From assembly GCF_011947365.2 (NCBI RefSeq), contig NZ_JAAVSH020000001.1:1588122-1621116 (forward strand): 32,995 nt of DNA. Reading direction: 5' to 3'. Below the pieces are notes generated by a model. That model did no database searches. It was not told the origin of the DNA and saw only the letters and a list, made by a program, of their open reading frames with translations. The stretch comes from an endosymbiont of Lamellibrachia barhami. GTDB taxonomy: Bacteria; Pseudomonadota; Gammaproteobacteria; Chromatiales; Chromatiaceae. The stretch's first letter is position 1. Each line of letters opens with the position of its first letter. This document shows, piece after piece, positions 7,872 to 16,267 of this stretch. A program made the translations under genes and the position numbers.

Positions 7872-9316
7872 TACCTGTTGTACTTTCCGGTGGTGCCGGT
7901 ACCCGCTTGTGGCCGGTTTCGCGAGAAGGACATCCGAAGCCCTTCATTCGTCTGGCGGATGGCGATACTCTGCTGGAAAAAACCTATTCGCGTGCTATTG
8001 GTTGCGATGAAGTCAGAGAAGTACTTACCATTACCAATCGCGACTACTACTTCCAGAGTAAGGATTGCTGGAGCAGAAGCATACTTGATGACGTGATTCC
8101 CCGGTTCCTGTTAGAACCAACTGGGCGAAATACTGCCCCAGCGATACTCTTGGGTGCGTTAAAGATCCGTGATCGGCATGGTGAAGATGCGGTCATGCTT
8201 GTACTGCCAGCCGACCACCTGATCAAAGATATGGTGGAATTTCGTGCCGATGTAGAACGAGCACGTGAACTGGCAAAACAGGGTTACCTCGTCACGTTTG
8301 GTATACAGCCCACCCAGGCGGAGACCGGCTTTGGTTATATCCGCGCCGGCGAAAATATTGCGGAGACGCAAGGGGGATTTAAGGTTGTCAGATTCATCGA
8401 GAAACCGCCGCTCGATGAAGCCGAACGGATGATCACAGAGGGTGGGCACTACTGGAATGCGGGCATGTTTTGCTTCCGTGTGAGCGATTTGCTTTCTGCT
8501 TTTGCACGTCATGCGCCAGATATGTTGGCGGCGGGCGAACATTGCTGGGAGGCGTCGCATTGTAATCGGCAGGATGCCTACTGTGAACTCGAAGCTGATA
8601 GCTTTTCGACTTTGGAAAACATTTCCATCGATTATGCCATCATGGAAAAAGCCGATAATGTCGCCGTTGTGGCAGCCGGCTTCGACTGGAGCGACATCGG
8701 TTCCTGGCAGGCACTGGCAGATCTTGCTGAACCCGACGAACAGGGTAACCGGGCATTGGGTGAAGTCGTCAATGTCAACAGCCGCAACTGCTTTGTACAA
8801 AGTGAGGACCGGCTGGTAGCTACGCTTGGGCTGGAAAACATCATGATTGTTGACACCCCGGATGCGCTGCTCGTAAGCCATCGGGATCAGGCCCAGAATG
8901 TGCGCGAGGTAGTCAAAAAGCTCAAGGCGGAAGGCCATGAATGTTATAAGCTTCACCGTACTGTCTCCCGCCCCTGGGGTGCTTACACAGTGCTGGAAGA
9001 GGGCAGGCGCTACAAAATCAAACGCATTGAGGTCAAACCCGGCGCATCGCTGTCACTGCAGATGCATCACCACCGCAGCGAGCACTGGATCGTGGTACGT
9101 GGCGCTGCCAGTATCATCAATGGTGAAGAAAAGATGTTGATCAAAGCCAACGAATCCACCTACATCCCCGCAGGCCATAAACACCGGTTGGAAAACCCCG
9201 GTGTGATAGATCTGATTATGATCGAAGTGCAGAGCGGTGAATACCTGGGTGAAGATGATGTCGTTCGCATCGAGGATAACTACGGTCGGCGTATCAAGGA
9301 TCACTACGACAGCTAA
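7865..9316 (+). CDS. manC: Mannose-1-phosphate guanylyltransferase / mannose-6-phosphate isomerase (ManC/AlgA type)
   Basis: This bifunctional enzyme makes GDP-mannose from mannose-1-phosphate and GTP and, through its C-terminal cupin, interconverts fructose-6- and mannose-6-phosphate. The 483 residues match the family length. The N-terminus VVLSGGAGTRLWPVSREGHP followed by K-P is the pyrophosphorylase signature. FIEKPPLDEA and the WNAGMFCFR segment follow. The C-terminal isomerase domain shows RPWGAYTVLEEG and SLQMHHHRSEHWIVVRG with the metal-binding His cluster. It overlaps the upstream glycosyltransferase by 7 nt, so translation is probably coupled. It supplies GDP-mannose for the polysaccharide, alongside dTDP-rhamnose from the rml genes. 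Confidence 0.96.
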   Translation: MLIPVVLSGGAGTRLWPVSREGHPKPFIRLADGDTLLEKTYSRAIGCDEVREVLTITNRDYYFQSKDCWSRSILDDVIPRFLLEPTGRNTAPAILLGALKIRDRHGEDAVMLVLPADHLIKDMVEFRADVERARELAKQGYLVTFGIQPTQAETGFGYIRAGENIAETQGGFKVVRFIEKPPLDEAERMITEGGHYWNAGMFCFRVSDLLSAFARHAPDMLAAGEHCWEASHCNRQDAYCELEADSFSTLENISIDYAIMEKADNVAVVAAGFDWSDIGSWQALADLAEPDEQGNRALGEVVNVNSRNCFVQSEDRLVATLGLENIMIVDTPDALLVSHRDQAQNVREVVKKLKAEGHECYKLHRTVSRPWGAYTVLEEGRRYKIKRIEVKPGASLSLQMHHHRSEHWIVVRGAASIINGEEKMLIKANESTYIPAGHKHRLENPGVIDLIMIEVQSGEYLGEDDVVRIEDNYGRRIKDHYDS

Positions 9317-9342
9317 TAGGAGCGAGACAACCCACGAAAACC

Positions 9343-11490
9343 ATGAAATCGCAATCGGCTATCAAACAAGATGACACATACATGAACATAGTGGTAACTA
9401 CCGGTTGCCTGCATAGCGGTTGGGAAACCGCATTTCCAGCCTTGCGGCAGCTAGGACTTGAAGAGGGTGGAGACTCCTTCGCTAAATGGTATGACAAGCT
9501 GTTCCAGGAGGCTGGTGTAACGGATCTGCTTCAGCTCAATCAGCCTGTCCAACCCAGCCTTGATCTGGCAGAAAAGGCGGCTGCGCTGTTCTCTGAGGGA
9601 GCTGATACTCCGATGTTGTGGGCGGATAGTCGAAGCCTGTGGCTGCTTGATTTCTGGGCCACGACATTCCCGCAAGCGAAGTTTCTGCTCTTTTATATTC
9701 GCGCAGAGAGTGCATTGGCCTACGCACTTCAGCAAGGCGTGGATCCTGAGCAGTTCATGGAGGCCTGGTATGCGTCGAACCAGGTGTTGATACACTTTCA
9801 GCGCCGCAATCGCCGCCGTAGCCTATTGCTCGACGCAGAGATGGCTGCACAGCAGCCGGAAGCATTGGCAGAGGCCTGTCAACGCATCGGGCTAGTGCTG
9901 CAAGCTGCGAACCCGTCACCTATTCTTACTACCGCCGCTCCTGCACTGGAGTGTCTGCTGGCCAGCCAGTTCCTGGGCGAACAGCCGGCCATTCAAGACC
10001 TGCAAATGGAGCTGGAGGCGAGCGCCCAACCCCTGGGCGAGACAACGGCCCATGAATCCCCTCAGCCGCTGGAGGTGTACCACAGCTATCAGCAAGGGCA
10101 AGTGCGAGTTGAGCTGCTGACACAGGCAAGGGATGAACAGGCGAAACTGGCCGTAGAGCGCCAAGACCAAATACAGCAACTGACCAAGGTGCGAGATGAG
10201 CAGGAAAAGCTGGCTACTGAACGCCAGACACAGCTCACCCAGGCCAAGCAGGCACAAGAGAAGCTGGAGGCGGCCAACAAAGAGACCGGGCAGGAAAACG
10301 AACTGCTCTTGCTACAGCTGCACCAAGTACAGGAAGAACTCGAAGCAGTTTTCCTGCAAAAACAGCAGATCGGCCAAGCTCAGGAGGAACAAGGCACTAA
10401 GCTAAAGCAGCTCCAGCAGGAACTGGATGAGGCCAAAAGGCACTTTCAGGCAGAGGAGAAGATACGGAAAGGATTAGCGGGTGAACAGCAGAAGCTTCAA
10501 TCGCAGGTTGGGCAACTGACCAAGGCAAGGGACGAGCAGGCAAAGCTGGCCACTGAACGTCAGGCACAGCTCACCCAGGCCAGGCAGGCACATGAGAAGC
10601 TGGAGGCGGCCAACAAAGAGACCGGGCAGGAAAACGAACTGCTCTTGCTACAGCTGCACCAAGTACAGGAAGAACTCGAAGCCGTTTTCCTGCAAAAGCA
10701 GCAGATCAGCCAAGCTCAGGAGGAACAAGGCACTAAGCTAAAGCAGCTCCAGCAGGAACTGGATGAGGCCAAAAGGCACTTTCAGGCAGAGGAGAAGATA
10801 CGGAAAGGGTTAGCGGGTGAACAGCAGAAACTGCAAACGCAGATTGAGCAACTGACCAAGGCGAAGGACGAACAGGCAAAGCTGGCTACTGAACGTCAGA
10901 CACAGCTCGTTCAGGCCAGGCAGTCACAAGAGAAGCTGGAGGCGGCCAACAAGGAGGTCGAACAGGAAAATGAACTATTACTGTTGCAGCTGCACCAGGT
11001 ACAGGAAGAGCTGGAACACTATTTCCTGAAATACCAGGAACTGGTACGGGAATTAGAAGAACAAACTAAAGCCGAATCCAGCGATTCCGAAGAACAGCGA
11101 GAGCCAGAGAAGTCCAGACCGACCCGAGCCTCGAATATTACTGCACCCATCCGCGCCCTTACAAAGCCATTCAGACTCACGAACAAGGCGAAGAAAAGAG
11201 AGAAGGTGCTTGTCAATCTGCTGAAAGGTTCCGGTCTTTTCGACGAGACTTGGTATCTTGCCGAGTATCCCGATGTGGCCCAAGCTGGCATCGATCCCGT
11301 TCAGCACTATCTGTGTTACGGTGCATCAGAGGGGCGTAACCCATCGCCTAAATTTGATACCACGTTCTATTTGACTACCAACCCCGACATCGCCCAAGCA
11401 GAAATCAACCCACTGATACATTATCTCAGGTATGGAAAAGAGGAGGGCCGGTTGCCATCACTCCAGGGTATCAGCGCATGGACGCCATAA
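9343..11490 (+). CDS. Large coiled-coil protein with sulfotransferase-like N-terminus and two C-terminal YPDVA repeats
   Basis: This 715-residue protein of unknown function ends the polysaccharide locus. Residues 14-200 start with NIVVTTGCLHSGWETAF, a P-loop-like beginning recalling sulfotransferases (weak). Residues ~255-585 are a charged Gln/Glu/Lys-rich coiled coil made of a 112-residue unit repeated exactly, two and a half times. The unit includes ENELLLLQLHQVQEELE, a phrase common in coiled-coil proteins of polysaccharide loci, and the last copy ends HYFLKYQEL. Residues ~630-706 hold two copies of a motif F-D-x-x-W/F-Y-L-x-x-x-P-D-x-A-Q-A-x-x-x-P-x-x-H-Y-L-x-Y-G, often attached to glycosyltransferases. 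ATG 9382 is an alternative start, giving a protein that begins at the P-loop-like strand. Neither start has a well-placed ribosome-binding site. Confidence 0.75.
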   Translation: MKSQSAIKQDDTYMNIVVTTGCLHSGWETAFPALRQLGLEEGGDSFAKWYDKLFQEAGVTDLLQLNQPVQPSLDLAEKAAALFSEGADTPMLWADSRSLWLLDFWATTFPQAKFLLFYIRAESALAYALQQGVDPEQFMEAWYASNQVLIHFQRRNRRRSLLLDAEMAAQQPEALAEACQRIGLVLQAANPSPILTTAAPALECLLASQFLGEQPAIQDLQMELEASAQPLGETTAHESPQPLEVYHSYQQGQVRVELLTQARDEQAKLAVERQDQIQQLTKVRDEQEKLATERQTQLTQAKQAQEKLEAANKETGQENELLLLQLHQVQEELEAVFLQKQQIGQAQEEQGTKLKQLQQELDEAKRHFQAEEKIRKGLAGEQQKLQSQVGQLTKARDEQAKLATERQAQLTQARQAHEKLEAANKETGQENELLLLQLHQVQEELEAVFLQKQQISQAQEEQGTKLKQLQQELDEAKRHFQAEEKIRKGLAGEQQKLQTQIEQLTKAKDEQAKLATERQTQLVQARQSQEKLEAANKEVEQENELLLLQLHQVQEELEHYFLKYQELVRELEEQTKAESSDSEEQREPEKSRPTRASNITAPIRALTKPFRLTNKAKKREKVLVNLLKGSGLFDETWYLAEYPDVAQAGIDPVQHYLCYGASEGRNPSPKFDTTFYLTTNPDIAQAEINPLIHYLRYGKEEGRLPSLQGISAWTP
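10177..11016 (+). repeat. 336-bp in-frame tandem repeat (2.5 copies) inside the coiled-coil gene
   Basis: Copies begin at 10177, 10513 and 10849, exactly 336 bp (112 codons) apart. The third stops after about 168 bp. Copies one and two are nearly identical at the nucleotide level over long stretches, including silent positions (for example GAGGCGGCCAACAAAGAGAC at both sites). This points to recent duplication rather than ancient heptad similarity. Copy number is likely to vary between strains. Confidence 0.9.
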
Positions 11491-11851
11491 AGTGTGGTTG
11501 CTTTTGTGAACAACACAATTGAATAAAGCCAATACCGCCTGTTGATATGAAAGAAGGTACAGACACCATTCAGAAGCAGGCAAGCCGGCAAACAACAGTA
11601 TCTGTGGTGTACAGCGCTCAATCAAAACTACCTGCTTTATAGAGCAGTCAATCGCAACGTATTGACCACTTTAATCAGGATGTTGCGCTACTGGAGCTGG
11701 TAATGAGTCACTGGACGGTCGGTTCCACTGACGGCTATTCTGTCTCGTCTGGCACAAGAATCCGATGGCCGACTGCGCTGGCAATCGGAAGTGGATCAGT
11801 AAGGCCAGCTCACGCAAATCCAGTAACAAGGCCGTAGCGATGGCCCAAGGT
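11491..11851. other. Intergenic stretch between the polysaccharide and tps loci, probable gene debris
   Basis: These 361 bases hold no supported gene, no terminator with a U-tract and no RNA I recognise. On the + strand from about 11750 into the tpsA 3' end (to 11930) one frame reads NRKWISKASSRKSSNKAVAM, which faintly recalls C-terminal parts of IS110-type transposases. The match is too weak to name. It would fit an insertion that truncated tpsA and then decayed. Confidence 0.3.
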
Positions 11852-13801
11852 TCATTGTACTTCCGTTGGTGCGGCAGTACTAAACCAACTGGTGGTGCTG
11901 CGCCTGCTCTCCGCCCTGAATGATCCGGTTTGGATGATGATATCTCCAGCACCTTGCCCGCGGATTTCTATCGCAGAGACATCAATGCCTGTGCTTCCTT
12001 CTAATGCTGCATTGCGAGTAATCAGAGTCAAGGATCGATCAGTATTCAACAGGAGTATGCCACTCCCTTCGCCGCCATTATTAAATGTTCCAGAGGTAGA
12101 GATACCATCAGTGGCTTGCAGGATGATATCTGCATTCGTTCCTTCGATTTCGGATTCATACACGGTAAAACTGGCCGGAATCTCTGTAAATGCTATGGTT
12201 GTATCGCCATCATGAGAGAGCACGGTTGCCGAATCGCCGGCCTCGTTATCACTACCGTCTGAAGTTCCGCCAGCAATGGTGATCGTGCCAGGATCGAGGA
12301 GGAGCGTCCCCTGACGGCCATCCGTTCCAGATAGATCAGTTGTTCCTCGATAGATCAAACCCTCTTTGCCGGAAACCTCGGCAAAACCACCACTGCCTGA
12401 ATTGCTGTCGCCTTTAGCACTAATGGTTCCGTAGAACTTGGTAAATTCATCCGCCCAAACGATGACCTTGCCGCCATCACCCTCAACAATGGCATCCGCC
12501 TTGATCTGCACATCGGCCCCGACATAGGTTCGATCCGCATTCATTACATCCGGATTACCCCCCTGGTAATCACCGCCGACCAGCACTTCGCCGCCACCGT
12601 TATGGCCGGAGGCGTCAATCGTTGCGTTGCCGAACAGCCCAACCTTGTCGCCCAACACCTGCACGCTACCGCCTTTGCCTCCAGCCTTGGATTGGGCGCT
12701 GGTGGTGCTGTTATCGGTCAGAAGCGTGGTATCGGCTGATTCCAGTTTCACCCGCCCCCCATCACCGGCGCTGCCATCGGCAACAATAGCGCCGCTGGAC
12801 GTGATGCGGTCGCCTGCAACCTCGACGCTGCCGCCTTTGCTACCCGACGCATCCAACTTGCCGCTATTGGCCACCAACCCGCCAAACCCGGTCAGCCGAA
12901 TCTTGCCGCCGGATTTGTCGATGCTGCCGGCGTGGATCACGCCTGTGTTGTTGACCACTTGACTGAATACGTCGCGGGCGGTGTGGCCGGCGAGGATCAC
13001 AGTGCCGCCTTCGGCACGGATCTCACCGGAGTTGACGACTGCCGCTTGTGCACCGCTGTCATTTCCCAGCACTGCCTCATCGACGCGGAAGCGGATCAAC
13101 CCGGTGCCGTCAAAATCGACCACGGCCTTGCGGCCGGAAGCAAGGTGGACGTAACCCACGTCGGCAACGATCAGCCCTTCATTGCTGGCGGTACCGCCCA
13201 CCATAACGACGCTGCCGCCGGTGGCGGCCTCGATCAAACCTCGATTGATTACGCTGCCGGGGGATTGGCCGTCAGGCAGGCCCAGCTCATATTTGCCATC
13301 CATGAACTTGTCCGGATCCATGTCCAGGCCTGCGGCGATGAGGCTGCCGACGTTGACGGTGGCAGTACGGCCGAAGATGAGGCCGTTGGGATTGGCGAGA
13401 AAAACCCGTCCGTTGGCTTCGATGGTGCCGAAGATCTGGCTGGGGCTCTGGTCGAGGATGCGGTTGAGGACGGCGGAGGAGACGGAGGGTTGCTGGAATC
13501 GCACCAGTTCCTGGGCCTGGACGTTGAAGCTCTGCCACTCCAGAGCCAGGTTGTGGGACTGCTGCTGGATCAGGGTGGTGTTGGCGTTGGGTGCGCTGAT
13601 CGCGCCCTGACCGCCGACTACCTGTCCCCCCTGGGGGCCGGCCAGAACCATACCCGGCTGGGCGAGCAGCAGAGTGGCTGGCAGGACGATTGCCATCCGT
13701 ATGTAGTGTGTTAACTCTTTTAAGGCGAAGCAGGCCTCACCCCGACCAGTGGCAGCCTGGCCTACGCGTGCCGTTTTCCTTCGCTGATGGCGCCTTCTCA
13801 T
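11852..13801 (-). CDS. TpsA-like filamentous haemagglutinin family exoprotein, probably C-terminally truncated
   Basis: The product is the secreted partner of a two-partner (type Vb) system. The start at 13801 has GGAGAG 7 nt upstream. An extended basic leader precedes a hydrophobic signal (RMAIVLPATLLLAQPGMVLA). The haemagglutination/TPS domain then covers about residues 58-200, with the typical NTTLIQQQSHNLALEWQSFN, FGTIEANGRVFLANPNGLIF and VGSLIAAGLDM. The remainder is Gly/Asp-rich beta-helix repeat (S-G-G-x-V-x-V-x-G-D ...). At 649 residues it is short for the family, and the last ~20 residues (from SFRAESRRS) no longer look like beta-helix. A truncation by insertion or frameshift around 11920 is likely. 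The gene lies downstream of tpsB on the same strand. Confidence 0.88.
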   Translation of the reverse strand: MRRRHQRRKTARVGQAATGRGEACFALKELTHYIRMAIVLPATLLLAQPGMVLAGPQGGQVVGGQGAISAPNANTTLIQQQSHNLALEWQSFNVQAQELVRFQQPSVSSAVLNRILDQSPSQIFGTIEANGRVFLANPNGLIFGRTATVNVGSLIAAGLDMDPDKFMDGKYELGLPDGQSPGSVINRGLIEAATGGSVVMVGGTASNEGLIVADVGYVHLASGRKAVVDFDGTGLIRFRVDEAVLGNDSGAQAAVVNSGEIRAEGGTVILAGHTARDVFSQVVNNTGVIHAGSIDKSGGKIRLTGFGGLVANSGKLDASGSKGGSVEVAGDRITSSGAIVADGSAGDGGRVKLESADTTLLTDNSTTSAQSKAGGKGGSVQVLGDKVGLFGNATIDASGHNGGGEVLVGGDYQGGNPDVMNADRTYVGADVQIKADAIVEGDGGKVIVWADEFTKFYGTISAKGDSNSGSGGFAEVSGKEGLIYRGTTDLSGTDGRQGTLLLDPGTITIAGGTSDGSDNEAGDSATVLSHDGDTTIAFTEIPASFTVYESEIEGTNADIILQATDGISTSGTFNNGGEGSGILLLNTDRSLTLITRNAALEGSTGIDVSAIEIRGQGAGDIIIQTGSFRAESRRSTTSWFSTAAPTEVQ

Positions 13802-14009
13802 GGCTGAACTCTCCGACGATCTCCGACCTCACCACGCTACACTTCGCTTAATATCAGTATGGACTATTTTTTGGCTCTACCCATTTTACTATAGTGTCTT
13901 AGTTTGACCTGAATTCCCATTACTTAAGCATAATAATATTATATTTATCATAATGATATATGATATTTATTGCTTTAATTCCAACAATAGCAATGCCTAT
14001 CAGACACTG
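13802..14009. other. AT-rich spacer between tpsB and tpsA
   Basis: This 208-nt stretch is much richer in A+T than its neighbours, especially 13925-13980. It contains short palindromes (ATAATATTAT; ATCATAATGAT). It holds no gene. A separate tpsA promoter on the - strand or an H-NS-like binding region are both possible, and neither is proven. Confidence 0.35.
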
Positions 14010-16043
14010 TCAAAAAAGCTGGAGCAGCATGTTCACAAATAACTGAGGATCTCTTTCATTGCTCGGTTCCCGATCCCCCAAGGGCGTGGCCAGCGACATG
14101 TTCATACTGAAGCGGGAGGTGTTGAAACCCAATCCAAACCCGGCGCCGCTGAGGGCGATGGATTCATCCTCATTGTCCAGAGGATTGTTGAGCCAGCCGC
14201 TGGCATGATCCACAAAGAGCGATACGGTAATCGCCCGCCCCCAGGTGGTGACGGTGGAGCCGGCGATCCAAGCGGGAACCGCAGTCTCCTTGAAAAAGGG
14301 CAGTTTCGATGACCACTCCAGGGAGAGGAAGTAACCGCTGTCGCGCAGAAACTCGGCAGTAGGATAGGCCCGCACACTACTCGGGCCGCCCAGGGCCATC
14401 TGTTCCAGGGAGACCAGCAGATCCGGCGAATACTGCCCGTTCACCCGCAGCCAGAGCATGGTGTCGGCGAAAAACTGCTGTTTACGCACCGCGCCGAAGA
14501 CGAACTTGCCGAAGCTCCCTCCGGCTTTTGTCCCGTCACCGCCGGTACGACTGGAATTGGGGGCATTCTCTCCTTCCATCGCCCCGAACAGGCCCCCGAC
14601 TCCCCGGTGGTAGGCGACGTTCAGACGCAGCTGGTTGGAGCGCCCCGCCGGTGCTAACAGTTCGTCGGAATCGAGGAAATCGAGACCAAAGTTGAACACC
14701 GACAGTTTGTCCTGGGCGGTGACTATATCCGTTTGGCGGGTCTGGGCATCTTTGAGCGTCAGCCCCGCAGAGGCAGCGAGACGGGTGCGAAAGGTCTGCC
14801 AGAAGACCCGGTCGAGGGTGAGGTACATCTGCTCGGTCACACCGTCGATCTCGAACACCTCCAGTTCCTGGCCAATATCGAACTGGTTGCGACTGACTCC
14901 CATACTGACATGGTAGTCCGGTGTAATGATCGGCCGCATGTAGTCAAGGGCATAGAAGCGACCGTTACTGGGACTGACGTTGTTGAGCAGCGATGCCGAA
15001 AGCCGGTCGGCAGCGCCGGTGGGGTTGTTCCAGTCGAGGGTCAGGCGACCGCGATAGATGCCGGAATATTCAGAGCCGGAGTTGTCCAATGAAAAACCGA
15101 GGTTGAAAGGGTACTTCTCTTCGAAGACCTCCAGCTCCAACGCGGTCTTGCCCACCTCTTCGTCGGGGTAGAAGGTCAACTGGGCGCGACGCTCTGCCAG
15201 ACGCAGTCCGGGGTAGTCCCATACATTGAGCAGAGACTGGGTGATTTCGCCACGGGTAACCGGCTCATCCACCAGTTTGTCGAAGGGTTTCAACAAGACT
15301 TCAGGCGCATAACGCTGATTGCCCTTGACCGCCACCTTGCCCAGCCGCCCCTCAAGGAGATGGATCTCCACTGAGGCGTTTTCCACCGTCTGGGGGGGAA
15401 GAAAAGCGGTATCCAGGATTCTGTCGCGCTCGCGGAAAAAGTTGGTTACCCGGACGGAGACATCCTCCAGGTCGAAGATGGAAAATTGGTTTTCATACTC
15501 CTGCAGAACCGATTTGAGCAGTTGATCAAGTGCCGGATCCTGCACCGGCACGGCACAGAACTCGCCATATTCGGTGTGGTTGCAGTCGACATCGAAGGTG
15601 AGCCGTACATTGATGCCCGCCTGGTCGAACATGGCGAACTGCTTGCGGTAAGCCTGCAGCACCTCGTCGAGCACCTGCTGCAGTGCATCGTCCTGCAGAT
15701 TGATGTCGCAGGTAAAACCGCGTTCGCTCTTGGCGCACTTGCCTTCGAACTGCTGGATGGGAATGAGTCGCTTGACACTCAGACGATTGACCTCGACCCG
15801 ATTCTCGTCCGGGACGCGTTCCCGTTTGAGTGGGACACGGAAACCTTTGATGGCCTCCTCCGCCCCCTCTTCGGGCAGTGGGATGTCCAGCACCGGCCCC
15901 GGAGTGTCCACCTCCCGCGGCATTGCAGGAGCGGGGATAAGTGGACCGGCGGACTGAACCGGTCCGATGCCGGAGAACACCAAGACGAGAGTGAGGACCC
16001 GGATCAATCCCCGGCTGCGTTGTCTTACACCGACTACACCCAT
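14010..16043 (-). CDS. TpsB outer-membrane transporter (ShlB/FhaC/HecB family)
   Basis: The Omp85-superfamily pore exports the adjacent TpsA. I place the start at 16043 (MGVVGVRQRSRG, then a hydrophobic signal ending PVQSA) because GGGGATGAGG lies just upstream and a promoter candidate lies at 16110-16137. The frame remains open to 16169, but that would place the start upstream of this promoter. The 677-residue protein has a Pro-rich linker and two POTRA-like regions, including ASVEIHLLEGRLGKVAVKGN and LNVWDYPGLRLAE. A 16-strand-type barrel follows, with the GGPSSVRAYP loop-6 signature (VR-G/A-Y). It ends in Phe (LLQLF), as usual for barrel proteins recognised by BamA. An odd pair of Cys residues sits in each half of the N-terminal region (KCAKSERGFTC; CNHTEYGEFC). 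Confidence 0.93.
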   Translation of the reverse strand: MGVVGVRQRSRGLIRVLTLVLVFSGIGPVQSAGPLIPAPAMPREVDTPGPVLDIPLPEEGAEEAIKGFRVPLKRERVPDENRVEVNRLSVKRLIPIQQFEGKCAKSERGFTCDINLQDDALQQVLDEVLQAYRKQFAMFDQAGINVRLTFDVDCNHTEYGEFCAVPVQDPALDQLLKSVLQEYENQFSIFDLEDVSVRVTNFFRERDRILDTAFLPPQTVENASVEIHLLEGRLGKVAVKGNQRYAPEVLLKPFDKLVDEPVTRGEITQSLLNVWDYPGLRLAERRAQLTFYPDEEVGKTALELEVFEEKYPFNLGFSLDNSGSEYSGIYRGRLTLDWNNPTGAADRLSASLLNNVSPSNGRFYALDYMRPIITPDYHVSMGVSRNQFDIGQELEVFEIDGVTEQMYLTLDRVFWQTFRTRLAASAGLTLKDAQTRQTDIVTAQDKLSVFNFGLDFLDSDELLAPAGRSNQLRLNVAYHRGVGGLFGAMEGENAPNSSRTGGDGTKAGGSFGKFVFGAVRKQQFFADTMLWLRVNGQYSPDLLVSLEQMALGGPSSVRAYPTAEFLRDSGYFLSLEWSSKLPFFKETAVPAWIAGSTVTTWGRAITVSLFVDHASGWLNNPLDNEDESIALSGAGFGLGFNTSRFSMNMSLATPLGDREPSNERDPQLFVNMLLQLF

Positions 16044-16109
16044 TGCCTCATCCCCAGCCCGCCGACACGCCTTTTCGCAAACCCCAATAAAGCTTACGAT
16101 ACTTGGGAA

Positions 16110-16137
16110 AGTATATGCCCATGTTCGGCAAAGACAA
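16110..16137 (-). promoter_or_regulatory. Candidate sigma-70 promoter for tpsBA
   Basis: On the - strand, TTGTCT (16132-16137) and TATACT (16110-16115) are 16 nt apart, matching four and five of six consensus positions. Transcription would begin near 16103, about 60 nt before the chosen tpsB start. Confidence 0.45.
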
Positions 16138-16203
16138 CCGAAGCGGCTAATGAAAGGTGCGATTATCATTGATATTTACCGATCAGTTGCAGAAGATATA
16201 AGA

Positions 16204-16233
16204 TTGACCACCTGATCAGGTAATCCGTATAGC
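16204..16233 (+). promoter_or_regulatory. Candidate promoter for the T6SS cluster with an embedded palindrome
   Basis: TTGACC (16204-16209) and TATAGC (16228-16233) are 18 nt apart. The spacer starts with the perfect 12-bp palindrome ACCTGATCAGGT (16210-16221), well placed to act as an operator. The site lies 35 nt before the tagH ATG and points away from tpsB. Confidence 0.4.
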
Positions 16234-16267
16234 GCCCCGTCTGGTTATACCGATCCTGACCCGGATC

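Noticed and set aside
8159-8956. Antisense open frame of 265 codons opposite manC
   Set aside because: manC is complete and clearly recognised on the other strand, and the antisense product has no recognisable domain.
10177-11016. Regular repeats considered as a CRISPR-like or satellite array
   Set aside because: The 336-bp units stay in frame with the coiled-coil gene, are contiguous without spacers and encode heptad-type sequence.
12932-13714. + strand open frame of 260 codons opposite tpsA
   Set aside because: It is a shadow of the Gly/Asp-rich tpsA repeat coding; the translation matches no family and has no start signals.
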